NCBI GenBank assembly: GCA_016700075.1
Contig: CP065000.1
Location: 2,418,001 to 2,482,000, forward strand
DNA: 64,000 bases
Direction: 5' to 3'
From: Acidobacteriota bacterium
GTDB lineage: Bacteria > Acidobacteriota > Blastocatellia > Pyrinomonadales > Pyrinomonadaceae
The translations under genes were made by a program, and so were the position numbers. Positions 32,442 to 41,332 of this stretch are shown piece after piece. How positions within the stretch are numbered: the first letter of the stretch is position 1; every line of letters begins with the position of its first letter. A model generated the notes under the pieces. The model searched no databases and was not told the DNA's origin. It saw only the letters and a list, made by a program, of their open reading frames with translations.

Positions 32442-35400
32442 CTCTCGGGGCAGATGGTTTTGAAGGGGCAGTAGGTGCAGTTGGCGACGGACGGCGTCGC
32501 GGTGTGGTCGCCGGCGAGTATGCGCGCGGCGAGTGCGTGGGCTTCGGCGTCGAGAGCGGCAAATGCATCGCCGCTCCATTCGTGAAGCGTGTCGTGGCGG
32601 AGATAGGCGATCACTGCCCGCTGCCTGTCGAAAGCCTTTGCATACGCCCATAGTTGGAACTGATGTTCGTCGGGGTGCATTTCGGAGTCGGTCTTGAAAT
32701 CGAGCACGACGTCGTCGGTCACATAATCAGCGTTGCCGTGTATATTCAGCCCGCCGGCCGACGTCTTGAAAGGCACTTCGTAACGAGCGAGGTCAGAACG
32801 CACGCCGTCAAATTGCGGCGATCCGCGGAAAACGTTCGCCAGCCGCAACGCCTCTGACAGATCCTCATCTGTCGCATCGACGGTAAAATCCCGCAGCTCA
32901 TCGACCGAATAGACCTCCATCTCCAGGGCCTGATGCGTCAGCGACCCGATCTTGGCGGCGTTCGATCCGCCTTCGCCCGCGATGCCGGGATGGCCTTCGA
33001 TAAATTGATAGCGGAATTGTTTCGGGCATTTCGCATAAACCGAAAGCCCCGTCGCCGTTACCGAAGCGGGAACAGCCGGAATGGTGTCGAGCATTTCTTC
33101 AATGTCTGCCGCCGCGGCTGCCGTTGCGCGAGGCGTGGGTGGCTTTGCCTTCTGCTCGTCAAAAGGTATGAACTGCGGTTCGATGCCGGCGTTTGCCAGC
33201 CCTTCGTTCAATATCTTGAGCGCGTATTTGTCGTGCTCCGTTGCCGACAAAACGACACATTGCTTTGCGCGCGTGATCGCGACGTAGAGCAGACGCCGCA
33301 GCTCTGCCTCTTCGCGGCGTTTTTTGCGGGCGCGTATCAGCTTGAATATCGCTCCCTGTTCGCGTTCGGCGTCCTCGCCTTCGACCGAGAATGTCACGCC
33401 TATCTCTTCATCTATCAATAGTTTAGAGCTGTCCGACTTCGGCATTCGTGCCAGGTCCGGCACGAAAACGACGTCCCATTCCAGGCCTTTTGCCTTGTGA
33501 ATTGTCATCAGTGACACGGCGTCGCCCGCCTGTATCTGCGGCCGCGGGACCTCGGCCTCGGCTCGCAGCAATTCGCGTATCGAACGCACGACGCCGAACA
33601 CGTCCGAACGGCCTTCGGAGCCGAGATCGCGTATGAATTCACGGATCCCGCGAAGGTCAGCGGAGCGGCGGTTCGACTGCGGCAGATTTGCTACTATCGC
33701 GGAATATCCCGTTATGCGGTCCGCGAGAGCGATAACCGCATCGGCAGTCAGCGTGCGGCTCTGTTCCAAAAGCTCCGTCAACATCGCCGCTTCTTTTTCA
33801 AATTCGGACCGGCGTCGAATTGCGTCCCACCAGACGATGTCGCGGCCTTCGGCAAGTGCGGCGGCAAGCAATTTTGTGTCGCTGACCGCAAAGAAAGGGC
33901 TCCGTAGCAAAGCGACGAGCGGCAGGTTGTCCTCGGGCCGAGCGAGAAACTGCAGCAGCGAATAGATGTCCGTCGCCTCGCGCGTCTCCAGCAGGCTGCC
34001 GCCGCCGAAATGCACCGCCGGAATGCCGCGGGCGAGCAGTGCGTCCAAATAGATATCGAGCGGTTGCCAGACGCGGGCTAGTATCGCTATGTCCTTATAT
34101 GCGACGTTGTTTTCGGCGTGGAGCGAGGCGATCTTTTCCGCGATAAAGTCAGCCTCGATCCGCTGCAGCATATGCTTGCCGATGCCTTCGCCTTCCGTCA
34201 CGTGCAGCGAGATGAACGGCGGCGGATGGGCGGTGTCCTCGGTGAACGCATTCAGATCCTGATGAATGGTGCCAAGCACCGTACGGAATACAGCGTTCGT
34301 ATTTTCCACCAGTGCTGAGTGCGAACGGTACGACAGGCTGAGCTCGACCTGTTGGCCGCCAAGCTCGCTGACGATGCGCCCGCGAAACCTGGCGAAAACG
34401 TCAACGTCCGCACCGCGAAAACCGTATATCGACTGTTTTTCATCGCCGACGATGGTCAGCTGCGTGCCTGCGCAGAGGCTCTCGATGATCGCTGCTTGTA
34501 TGGGGTTCGTGTCCTGAAACTCGTCCACTAATATCGCCTTCCAACGCTCGGCGTAATGTGCGACGGCCTCTTTGTTCTTGAGTATCTCGTGTGCGTTCAG
34601 TTCCAGGTCATTGAAATCGACCAGCTTGTTCTTCAGCTTTTCCTCTCGTAAGAATTGCCGGACCAACCGATACGCATCTGCCAACGCATCGATCATTTCG
34701 GCGACCGCCTCGTCGGCAGGGCCGAAATCAACGACAGCAAGCCCGGCATGTTCGCGCGTTTGATCGCGTAAGTTTTTGAGCAGTTCGCGTACGATCTCGA
34801 GCTGACCCTCGTTCCAGTTGGCCTTTGCTCCAACGTTGCCAGGCCTATGAATATTGAAAACATCGAGTATCGGCTTCAGAGAAACGGTGCGGCTGGCGTC
34901 GCTCATCGCATTCACGGCATCTGCGCGGGCGGCTTCCAGTTTGTCGCCGGCGGGGCCTTGGATGCTCTTCAGATTTCCTTCTGTCAGCCGCCAAAAGTCC
35001 GAATTGATAAGTTCCAAAGCCTCTTGACGGCGCATTTCGTCAAACTTGGCGGCCCAATGATCGGTGCCTTGCCCGAGAGCGGCGTCCGAGCGAAAAGGGT
35101 CTTTCAGCAGTTCGGCAACGGCTTCGTTGATGAACGAGAAGCCCACCAGCTTTACGGTTTCGGGCGGTATTTGCGCGATGGCCTCGTCAAATTTTTCCAG
35201 CTCCCAGAGTTTCGACGTCACGTCGTCCATGATCTCGAAATCGGGCGGCAGGCCGGCGATGTCGTAATGGTCGCGGCAGATGCGTGCGGACAGCGAGTGG
35301 ATGGTACTGATCTGTGCGGCCTCGAGTTCTGCGATGGTCTCTTCGCTAGCACCTTCCTCGATCAGGACCTTTCTGATGCGCGAACGAAGCTCAGCGGCGG

Positions 35401-35581
35401 CCTTTTCAGTAAATGTAACGGCAACTATCGAGAGCGGCGACAGGCCGTCCACGCTGACGTGGTGCAGATAACGGTGCGATAGCATCGCCGTTTTGCCCGT
35501 GCCGGCGCCGGCGGTCACGGCGACGCTAGTCGCTGCTGTCGCTGCCCGCTGCTGATCCGGATTTAGACTTACTCGTTCCAC
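32423..35581 (-). CDS. AddA-like UvrD/Rep helicase-nuclease subunit with Fe-S-type nuclease
   Basis: 1052 residues from GTG 35581. Superfamily 1A helicase motifs are in order: LNPDQQRAATA (Q motif), AVTAGAGTGKT (Walker A, 21-31), VAVTFTEKAAAELRSRI, ILVDEFQDTNPIQ, TIVGDEKQSIYGFRGAD, VSLMTIHKAKGLEWDVVF and LRRLLYVAITRAKQC. A C-terminal PD-(D/E)XK nuclease has HGNADYVTDDVVLDFKTDSE and QFQLWAYAKA. A cysteine in VYAKCPKQFRYQF plus CTYCPFKTIC at the end forms the four-Cys pattern of an Fe-S nuclease, which classical AddA lacks. It should act with the upstream gene in double-strand-break repair. Its start overlaps that gene by 13 bp; its stop lies inside a repeat element. Confidence 0.88.
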   Translation of the reverse strand: MERVSLNPDQQRAATAATSVAVTAGAGTGKTAMLSHRYLHHVSVDGLSPLSIVAVTFTEKAAAELRSRIRKVLIEEGASEETIAELEAAQISTIHSLSARICRDHYDIAGLPPDFEIMDDVTSKLWELEKFDEAIAQIPPETVKLVGFSFINEAVAELLKDPFRSDAALGQGTDHWAAKFDEMRRQEALELINSDFWRLTEGNLKSIQGPAGDKLEAARADAVNAMSDASRTVSLKPILDVFNIHRPGNVGAKANWNEGQLEIVRELLKNLRDQTREHAGLAVVDFGPADEAVAEMIDALADAYRLVRQFLREEKLKNKLVDFNDLELNAHEILKNKEAVAHYAERWKAILVDEFQDTNPIQAAIIESLCAGTQLTIVGDEKQSIYGFRGADVDVFARFRGRIVSELGGQQVELSLSYRSHSALVENTNAVFRTVLGTIHQDLNAFTEDTAHPPPFISLHVTEGEGIGKHMLQRIEADFIAEKIASLHAENNVAYKDIAILARVWQPLDIYLDALLARGIPAVHFGGGSLLETREATDIYSLLQFLARPEDNLPLVALLRSPFFAVSDTKLLAAALAEGRDIVWWDAIRRRSEFEKEAAMLTELLEQSRTLTADAVIALADRITGYSAIVANLPQSNRRSADLRGIREFIRDLGSEGRSDVFGVVRSIRELLRAEAEVPRPQIQAGDAVSLMTIHKAKGLEWDVVFVPDLARMPKSDSSKLLIDEEIGVTFSVEGEDAEREQGAIFKLIRARKKRREEAELRRLLYVAITRAKQCVVLSATEHDKYALKILNEGLANAGIEPQFIPFDEQKAKPPTPRATAAAAADIEEMLDTIPAVPASVTATGLSVYAKCPKQFRYQFIEGHPGIAGEGGSNAAKIGSLTHQALEMEVYSVDELRDFTVDATDEDLSEALRLANVFRGSPQFDGVRSDLARYEVPFKTSAGGLNIHGNADYVTDDVVLDFKTDSEMHPDEHQFQLWAYAKAFDRQRAVIAYLRHDTLHEWSGDAFAALDAEAHALAARILAGDHTATPSVANCTYCPFKTICPESAEARA

Positions 35582-38205
35582 GTTTTTCTTTCCAGCCGAT
35601 GGCCTTTTCTGCAGACCGCGGTGAAGTCACAATATTTACACGCCTCGTTCCTGCTGTCGGGGTCGATCGGGAAAGCACCCGCCGCTAGGCGTCCCTTGAT
35701 CTTTTTGACCAACTCGGCGACGCGTTCTATGGTGTTGTCTCGTCCTGCGGGCAATTTCTTTGCCTTGGTCAGCGAATAGTAGTTGCTGTCGCCGACGTTT
35801 CCTTTTGGATATAGGGCCCTCAGCGCGACCTCCGCATAGACCGGGATCTGAACATCGATCTTCAGTTTTCCGGTTTCGTCCTTTGCCCCGTTCGGTTTTA
35901 CGGAGCTCGTTTTGTAATCGATGGCGATCAGTTTGCCGCCCAGCCTATCGATGCGGTCGATCCAGCCCGTCAGGCGGAGCCCGAGCCATGTCGTTTCGAA
36001 CTTTTTTTCAGCGGCAATTATCGTGCTGCCTTCCGGCAGAAAATCGTCTGCCTTGATCGCCCTCTCCAGCGTTCTCAGGTGCTCGTCCGCCTGCAGCTCC
36101 CAGTTCGTATACGCGGGAAGTTCGACATCAGGGTCTTCTTCCGCTGCGCGGAATGCGGCCTCCAAAGCTTCGAGTATCGCGGTCCTTTGATCCGGTGCGT
36201 CGAGAGCGCTCAGCGTCGCAAGTTCGATCACCTTGTGATAGAACGATCCGCGGTGTGCGAAATCGAGTGCGGGCTCGAGCTCGTCGGGCTCGGCAAGATT
36301 GAGTAAACGCTGGGCGAACCACCGAAAACTGCATTGCCCGAATTGCGTGAACTGCGACACGCTCCAGCTGCGTTTCGCTGCGTCGATCGCGATGCCTGCG
36401 ATGCCGTCGTATTCGTCGTAAACGGTGCCGACCTCGCGGTTCTTTTCGATCGCGAATCTGCGGCGTGCGTCTTCCAGTACGCCGTCTGTATCGCCCGCGG
36501 CGGTCAATAAAAATGCACGCCGTTCCTCCGGGCTGGCAGCAAACGGTTTTTCCTGAACGAACGCGGGTTCGAGCCCAAGACGGTCGAAGAATGGGCTTTT
36601 CAGCAGTTCGCCGCCGCTGCCCATTTCGGCGAAGGAGAGCGTCACGCCCCGCTTTGCCGCAAGCAGCGACAGGCAAAACGCGAGCGATTCCCAGCGGCCG
36701 ACCTCGGCCGCCTCCTCGAATTCGATCCCGTGTTGAGCGAGCCGTTTGCGTTCGTAAAAATCGACCGCCGGATTATCGACCGCGTGTGCGGGAAAATGCC
36801 CTTCGGCGAGTCCGATGACGAAAAGGTGGTCGAACGACGAGCCGAAGATCGACTCAGGCCCGAGCAGTTCGACGCCGGCACGCGACGTCGAAAAAGGAAC
36901 GGCCGTTTCCCACAACGCTTCAAGACAGATGGCACGGAATTGCGAAAAACTGAATCGCCGCTCCGCCTCGAGCTGCGACAGCGTCCGCATCTCGCTGAAA
37001 AACGCCTCGCGGGCGTTCATTTCTGCGCTGTCGGCGGCGGTGCGTGCCTCTACACGGAAACTCTCAAAAACACGGTCGATGTAGCCGAGCCAGCCCTTGA
37101 GAGTCTGCTGTTCCGGCGGCGCGAAAAATGATGTATCGATGCCCGCTTCTGCCCATTTGTCCAGGCCCGAAAAATGCTCCTGCCGAGCTTTTTCCAGCGT
37201 TTCGCTGCTGACGCCCGGCCCGAAACGATGCATCAGCAGCCGTACCGTCTCTTCGAACGGCATGCTGTTCTCAATGGTCTCGAGCAGCAGCCGAAGGAAC
37301 TCGCCGAAGGAAGTGTGCAGAGCTGGAATACGCCGATGTATCTGGATCGGCATTCCGAATTCAGCCGCCACTGAGGCGAACGCGGGAGCAAAGTTTTCAG
37401 GTTTACGGCTGACGATCGCAATGCGGTGAGCGGGCGTGCCGTCGGCGATCAGACGCTTGCAGCGGCCGAGCACACCGCGGACCTCTGCATCGATGTTCTC
37501 GAATTTCAGCGCCGGAGCGGGAACTTCGCCCGAGATCCCAAAGAATTTCCTCGCCAAAGCGGCACCTGAACGATCGTCTTCGCCCTGTTCGGAGTTTTGC
37601 TTGGTCCAGCCGCGCATTTCCAGCCAATCGGCCCATCGGCGGTTCGTCTGAAAAACGGCGTCATCGCCGCAGGGCAGGTACAAGATGCTTCCGTCGCCGG
37701 CCGCTGCGTCGATGAACTCGATCTCTTCATGACGCGCCCTGAAATGCCCCCAGATGAGCAGCGGGATCGTGTCGGGGCCGAGCCGTGACGCGCGGATCAA
37801 TATCTCTTCATCGTCCACTGCGGCGATGTTTGCGAGCTCCTCGCGATAGCCGATAACGATCTTTGCCAGGTCGGTAACCCGCGGCGAGCCGAACTGCATG
37901 AGGTCATCGGTATCGATGCGTGTCCGCAGAATTGTCGTCAGGGTCTCGTTGATGCGAGCTGCATACGGGGCCGGATCGGTGCTGCTCAAAACACTCTTGA
38001 TGACGCGTTTCAACAGGTATCGCGACCGCAGTTTCGGCAGCACTTTGAGTTCGTTGCGATGCAGTGTCTCGCGGGCCAGCTTTTCCAGCGTTTCGCAGGC
38101 GACGTTCAGTTCATTCGCGGCGTTCCGATGCGGCGTGATGACGGTCAGCCCTGCGGGGATCTCCGCAGGTGCCGTCGGGAACGGGTCTGTGATAACGATT
38201 CGCAT
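35569..38205 (-). CDS. AddB-like inactive-helicase/PD-(D/E)XK nuclease subunit
   Basis: About 878 residues from ATG 38205. The N-terminus reads TVITPHRNAANELNVACETL where helicases have Walker A, so ATP hydrolysis is not expected; LYLPCGDDAVFQTNRRWADW and a later FVIGLAEGHFP (motif III-like) show the UvrD ancestry. The C-terminal nuclease has RIDRLGGKLIAIDYKTSSVK, and four cysteines, one in QFGQCSFRWFAQR and three in CKYCDFTAVC, match the Fe-S cluster of AddB. It forms an operon with the AddA-like gene, overlapping by 13 bp, and shares a 101-bp divergent intergenic region with the META gene at 38307. Confidence 0.85.
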   Translation of the reverse strand: MRIVITDPFPTAPAEIPAGLTVITPHRNAANELNVACETLEKLARETLHRNELKVLPKLRSRYLLKRVIKSVLSSTDPAPYAARINETLTTILRTRIDTDDLMQFGSPRVTDLAKIVIGYREELANIAAVDDEEILIRASRLGPDTIPLLIWGHFRARHEEIEFIDAAAGDGSILYLPCGDDAVFQTNRRWADWLEMRGWTKQNSEQGEDDRSGAALARKFFGISGEVPAPALKFENIDAEVRGVLGRCKRLIADGTPAHRIAIVSRKPENFAPAFASVAAEFGMPIQIHRRIPALHTSFGEFLRLLLETIENSMPFEETVRLLMHRFGPGVSSETLEKARQEHFSGLDKWAEAGIDTSFFAPPEQQTLKGWLGYIDRVFESFRVEARTAADSAEMNAREAFFSEMRTLSQLEAERRFSFSQFRAICLEALWETAVPFSTSRAGVELLGPESIFGSSFDHLFVIGLAEGHFPAHAVDNPAVDFYERKRLAQHGIEFEEAAEVGRWESLAFCLSLLAAKRGVTLSFAEMGSGGELLKSPFFDRLGLEPAFVQEKPFAASPEERRAFLLTAAGDTDGVLEDARRRFAIEKNREVGTVYDEYDGIAGIAIDAAKRSWSVSQFTQFGQCSFRWFAQRLLNLAEPDELEPALDFAHRGSFYHKVIELATLSALDAPDQRTAILEALEAAFRAAEEDPDVELPAYTNWELQADEHLRTLERAIKADDFLPEGSTIIAAEKKFETTWLGLRLTGWIDRIDRLGGKLIAIDYKTSSVKPNGAKDETGKLKIDVQIPVYAEVALRALYPKGNVGDSNYYSLTKAKKLPAGRDNTIERVAELVKKIKGRLAAGAFPIDPDSRNEACKYCDFTAVCRKGHRLERKTWNE

Positions 38206-38306
38206 CAGATGGTTGTCAATAGAGTATCGGTTCAAGTAAGATTTTTCGCAAGAATGGCGAGCCCGATCGTTCAATTTTTCGGCGTACAAAGCCAAGGGGA
38301 ATACTA

Positions 38307-38990
38307 ATGAGAACACAGTTGGTCATATTTTCGGTATTTACAATTTTATTTGTCGGGATGGCCGTTTCGGCACAGCGTCCCGCAGCAGATGACTGGCAGC
38401 TTGTCAGCTACAAGCTCGACCAGATGAACGTCGCTCTCGGTGATAAGAAGATCACGATGAGCGTCGATACGAAAGAAGGCCGCGTCGCCGGAAATTCAGG
38501 CTGCAACCGCTTTACGGGTGCGTTCAAATTCGAGGAAACCGGCCGTCTGAAGGTCGGCCCTATCGCAGGCACGATGATGGCTTGTCCTGAACCATGGATG
38601 ACGTTCGAGCGAATGTTCCTAAAGACGCTCGAGGGGGCCGACGCGTTCTCTTTCGAAACGGGCGTGCTGACCGTCACCGACACCGATACGGGCAATTTTC
38701 TGCGGTTCAAACCGGCCGAAAAGCCGATGATCATGACCTGGTACGTCAATAAAAAGGTCGTTGACTGCATGGGAGCCGTAAAATCGAAGTGTCTGCAGGT
38801 AAAGGAAACCAAGGACGGCCAATGGCAGGATTTCTTCGGTCCGATACAGGGCTTCAATTTCCGCAAGGACTACTATTCAGTGATCGAGGTCGAACGCGTT
38901 CGACTGCCGGATCCGGCCGCAGGTGCATCTGCCTACGAACATCGTCTGATCCGCATCATCAAACAGACGAAAAAGGAAAAGGAACTTTAA
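38307..38990 (+). CDS. Secreted META/HslJ plus DUF4377 protein
   Basis: 227 residues preceded by AAGGGGA. Signal peptide: FSVFTILFVGMAVSAQ. The META (HslJ-like) domain (about 30-135) is marked by GNSGCNRFTGAFKF, GPIAGTMMACPEPWMTFERM and LTVTDTDTGNFLRF. The C-terminal DUF4377-like domain has VDCMGAVKSKCLQVKETKDG and WQDFFGPIQGFNFRKDYYSV. HslJ in E. coli is linked to heat and novobiocin resistance; this member probably acts in the periplasm or at the outer membrane. A paralog is encoded at 41333. Confidence 0.83.
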   Translation: MRTQLVIFSVFTILFVGMAVSAQRPAADDWQLVSYKLDQMNVALGDKKITMSVDTKEGRVAGNSGCNRFTGAFKFEETGRLKVGPIAGTMMACPEPWMTFERMFLKTLEGADAFSFETGVLTVTDTDTGNFLRFKPAEKPMIMTWYVNKKVVDCMGAVKSKCLQVKETKDGQWQDFFGPIQGFNFRKDYYSVIEVERVRLPDPAAGASAYEHRLIRIIKQTKKEKEL

Positions 38991-39014
38991 GCCCGAGGCG
39001 CCGGGCATTTTATT
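38991..39014 (+). terminator. Weak hairpin after the META gene (possible attenuator)
   Basis: GCCCG and CGGGC form a 5-bp stem with a short GC loop directly after the stop codon, followed by an AT-rich ATTTTATT rather than a clear T-run. It ends ten bases before the next start and may reduce read-through to the fusion gene. Confidence 0.35.
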
Positions 39015-39023
39015 AAAACTGAG

Positions 39024-40328
39024 ATGAGTAAATCCGGCGTCGTCCTGATCATCTACACAACAAAATACAGGCTCGGCGGCCATCAGTTTCCGGTGGTCGC
39101 CGAAACTTTGGCTGCCGAAAAACGTGACGCCGGCAGCGAGGTGCTCGTACGCGCGGTCGAGAGCAAACGCTACGTTCTCGCCGCGATCGCCGAGGTTGCC
39201 GAGGGCGGAAAGCAGATCGCAGAGTTCATCTTCGTCGGGCATTCGGGAATGTACGGGCCGATGTTCGGCACTGTCGCTTTTCCCGAGCAGTTCTCGCCAT
39301 ACGAGTGGGAGCAGATTTCGATACCGTTCGCTGCGGACGGCTCGGCATCGTTCTACTGCTGCCGTTCTGCACGCTGGTTCGCACCGTTCTTCGCACGCAC
39401 ATTCGGCGTTCCGGCATACGGATTCTTTTGGTACACCACATTTTCCCGCGACAAAGAACGCTATGTTGCCGCCGGCGACAGCACGCGGCCGCCGCTCTAC
39501 ACCATCGGCTGCAAAGGCCGCAAATCACACGGCATCAAGGCAACATTTCAAAAGCGCCTGGGCATGATGCCCGCCGAGAAAATGAAGCGTTTCGAGCCGC
39601 GGCCGGCGAACGGAAACGCTTCGTATGACAAGGTCGCGGAGCTTTACGACGCGGCGTTTCAGGACATTCGCGTCCGCCAAGACGAATGGAAATGGCTGAA
39701 CGAACATCTACCCGCGGGCAAGATCGACGTGCTCGACATCGGCTGCGGAAACGGCGCCTTGCTGAACGCCCTGAGCGACCGGATCGCAACGGGAGTCGGC
39801 GTCGATGAATCCGCCGCCATGATCGAACGGGCAAGACGCAAGAATTCTGAAATTTCAAATTTGAGATTTGAAACCATTGACGGCCCTATCTTGCCGTTTC
39901 CCGATAATTCGTTTGACGTCGTGACGTCGCTGATGTCATTCCGCTACTTGGATTGGGATCCGCTGTTGGCTGAGATAAAGCGCGTGACGCGGCCGGGCGG
40001 CAAGCTGCTGATCGTCGATATGGTCACGGTTCCCGTGAAAACCGCCGAATATCCGCGGCTGATCGGCGACAAGCTCCGCACCATGCGCAACCAAAAGGCC
40101 AACGTACGTTTCGACGCGGCGTTAAAAGAACTGGTCTCGCATCCTGACTGGAAAAAGATGCTCGAATACAATCCCATTCGCTCCGAACACGAGATGAAAT
40201 GGTATCTTGAGAGCCGTTTTCCCAGCCGCAAAATGGAGATACTCAATATGGCGTGGCATTCGCGGATCGTGGCATTTGACAGCGGCCCGGTCGAACGCGG
40301 CATCGAAGCGAAACTGACGTATCCGTAA
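39024..40328 (+). CDS. Putative caspase-like (clan CD) domain fused to a SAM methyltransferase
   Basis: 434 residues. Residues 1-190 alternate strands and helices; AEFIFVGHSGMYG puts a histidine (73) after a hydrophobic strand, and SASFYCCRSARWFAPFFA puts Cys112/Cys113 after another, then FGVPAYGF. That order, His loop then Cys loop, is the caspase/CHAT clan CD layout, so a peptidase dyad is likely but not proven. Residues 200-434 are a Methyltransf_11-type domain: SYDKVAELYDAAF, IDVLDIGCGNGALLNAL (motif I, about 234-250), LPFPDNSFDVVTSLMSFRYL and VTRPGGKLLIVDMV. No signal peptide. It lies between two META genes and next to a racemase; the function is unknown. Confidence 0.72.
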   Translation: MSKSGVVLIIYTTKYRLGGHQFPVVAETLAAEKRDAGSEVLVRAVESKRYVLAAIAEVAEGGKQIAEFIFVGHSGMYGPMFGTVAFPEQFSPYEWEQISIPFAADGSASFYCCRSARWFAPFFARTFGVPAYGFFWYTTFSRDKERYVAAGDSTRPPLYTIGCKGRKSHGIKATFQKRLGMMPAEKMKRFEPRPANGNASYDKVAELYDAAFQDIRVRQDEWKWLNEHLPAGKIDVLDIGCGNGALLNALSDRIATGVGVDESAAMIERARRKNSEISNLRFETIDGPILPFPDNSFDVVTSLMSFRYLDWDPLLAEIKRVTRPGGKLLIVDMVTVPVKTAEYPRLIGDKLRTMRNQKANVRFDAALKELVSHPDWKKMLEYNPIRSEHEMKWYLESRFPSRKMEILNMAWHSRIVAFDSGPVERGIEAKLTYP

Positions 40329-40334
40329 TGAACT

Positions 40335-40410
40335 GCCCGCAAATATAACGAATATCCGCGAATGTTGGTTTGGGATCTTTTATTTGTGTTCATTCGCTTT
40401 ATTCGCGGGC
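40335..40410. repeat. Intergenic inverted repeat GCCCGC...GCGGGC
   Basis: GCCCGCAAATATAACGAAT at 40335-40353 pairs imperfectly with ATTCGCTTTATTCGCGGGC ending at 40410, enclosing an AT-rich loop. It fills the gap between the fusion gene and the racemase and could end transcription or be a dispersed palindrome; there is no T-run directly after the stem. Confidence 0.6.
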
Positions 40411-40422
40411 ATGATTTTCTTG

Positions 40423-41169
40423 ATGAATATAAAACTCGGCATCATTGATTGGGGCATCGGCGGCGTGGGCGTTTATCGCGAGATAAAGAAACGCGCGCCG
40501 CAGGCGTCGATCGTCTATTTTTCCGATACGGGCGTGACTCCTTACGGCAGGCTTTCACGCATTCAACTCGCCAAAAGGCTCGGCCTGATAATTGAATATC
40601 TTCATAGTAATGGCTGCGGAGCCGTCGTGATCGGCTGCAACGCGGCAAGCACGGCGATCGGCGATCTGAGAACGGACGTTCCCGTTTTCGGTGTTATCGA
40701 ACCTGCGGTCGAGATGGCGGCGAAACTGCGTCCCGAAAAGCTCGGCATGATAGGCGGCCGGCGAACGGTGATGTCCGGCGTGCATCGTCGGCGTTTCGCG
40801 GAAAAGGGCATTGCCGTAAGACAGCGTGCCGCACAGCCGCTGTCGGCGTTGATCGAGGCAGGAAAAATAGACTCGCCCGAACTGCGTGCCGAGGCCGCAC
40901 GCATCATGCGGCCGCTGAAAAACTGCACGCACATACTGCACGCATGCACGCATTATCCCGCGGCAGAACACGTGCTTGCGGAATTCGTATCGCCGACGAC
41001 AAAGTTTCTCGATCCCGCTGCGGCATTGGCTCGGTCGATACCGGCGAAGTACCTGAAAGGCGACGGCAGCGACGTTTTTCTGACGACAGGCGACGCTGCG
41101 GCAATGCGGCGTTCGGCACATTTGGCGTTTGGCGTTGATATCGGAGCGGCGAAAAAGGTATCGCTCTGA
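40423..41169 (+). CDS. MurI-family aspartate/glutamate racemase, divergent
   Basis: 248 residues from ATG 40423 (ATG 40411 is possible; neither has a strong ribosome site). Both catalytic cysteines are present, in VVIGCNAASTAIGDL and ILHACTHYP, and the early KLGIIDWGIGGVGVYREIKK and FSDTGVTPYGR match the glutamate racemase fold. The usual DSGVGG is DWGIGG, and the usual ACNTAS is GCNAAS, so it is a divergent member; it may racemise an amino acid other than glutamate for cell wall or another pathway. Nothing else nearby belongs to peptidoglycan synthesis. Confidence 0.82.
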   Translation: MNIKLGIIDWGIGGVGVYREIKKRAPQASIVYFSDTGVTPYGRLSRIQLAKRLGLIIEYLHSNGCGAVVIGCNAASTAIGDLRTDVPVFGVIEPAVEMAAKLRPEKLGMIGGRRTVMSGVHRRRFAEKGIAVRQRAAQPLSALIEAGKIDSPELRAEAARIMRPLKNCTHILHACTHYPAAEHVLAEFVSPTTKFLDPAAALARSIPAKYLKGDGSDVFLTTGDAAAMRRSAHLAFGVDIGAAKKVSL

Positions 41170-41181
41170 TGCGTACTTCTT

Positions 41182-41271
41182 CTTTGCGGCGCTTTGCTCA
41201 GCTTAGCGTCTTTGCGGGAAACGTTTTCCGCATCTCCCGCCAAGCCGCGAAGACGCAAAGGAACCGCAAAG
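41182..41271. repeat. CTTTGCGG-type inverted repeat, copy 2
   Basis: The left arm starts CTTTGCGGCGCTTTGC and ends TCTTTGCGGGA; the right arm starts TCCCGCCAAGCCGCGAAG and ends CCGCAAAG. Reverse-complemented, the right arm runs CTTTGCGGTTCCTTTGCG to GCTTGGCGGGA, the same ending as the copy at 30421-30488. It fills the 163-bp gap before the second META gene. No protein is encoded. Confidence 0.68.
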
Positions 41272-41332
41272 GAAGACAAAGTGCAATCTTATGCTCCATT
41301 TTGCGTTCTAATTGTGGGAAGGTGTTGTTACT

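Noticed and set aside
32423..38205. Defence island built on the helicase-nuclease pair
   Set aside because: AddAB-like enzymes are general recombination repair proteins, and no known defence genes surround them.
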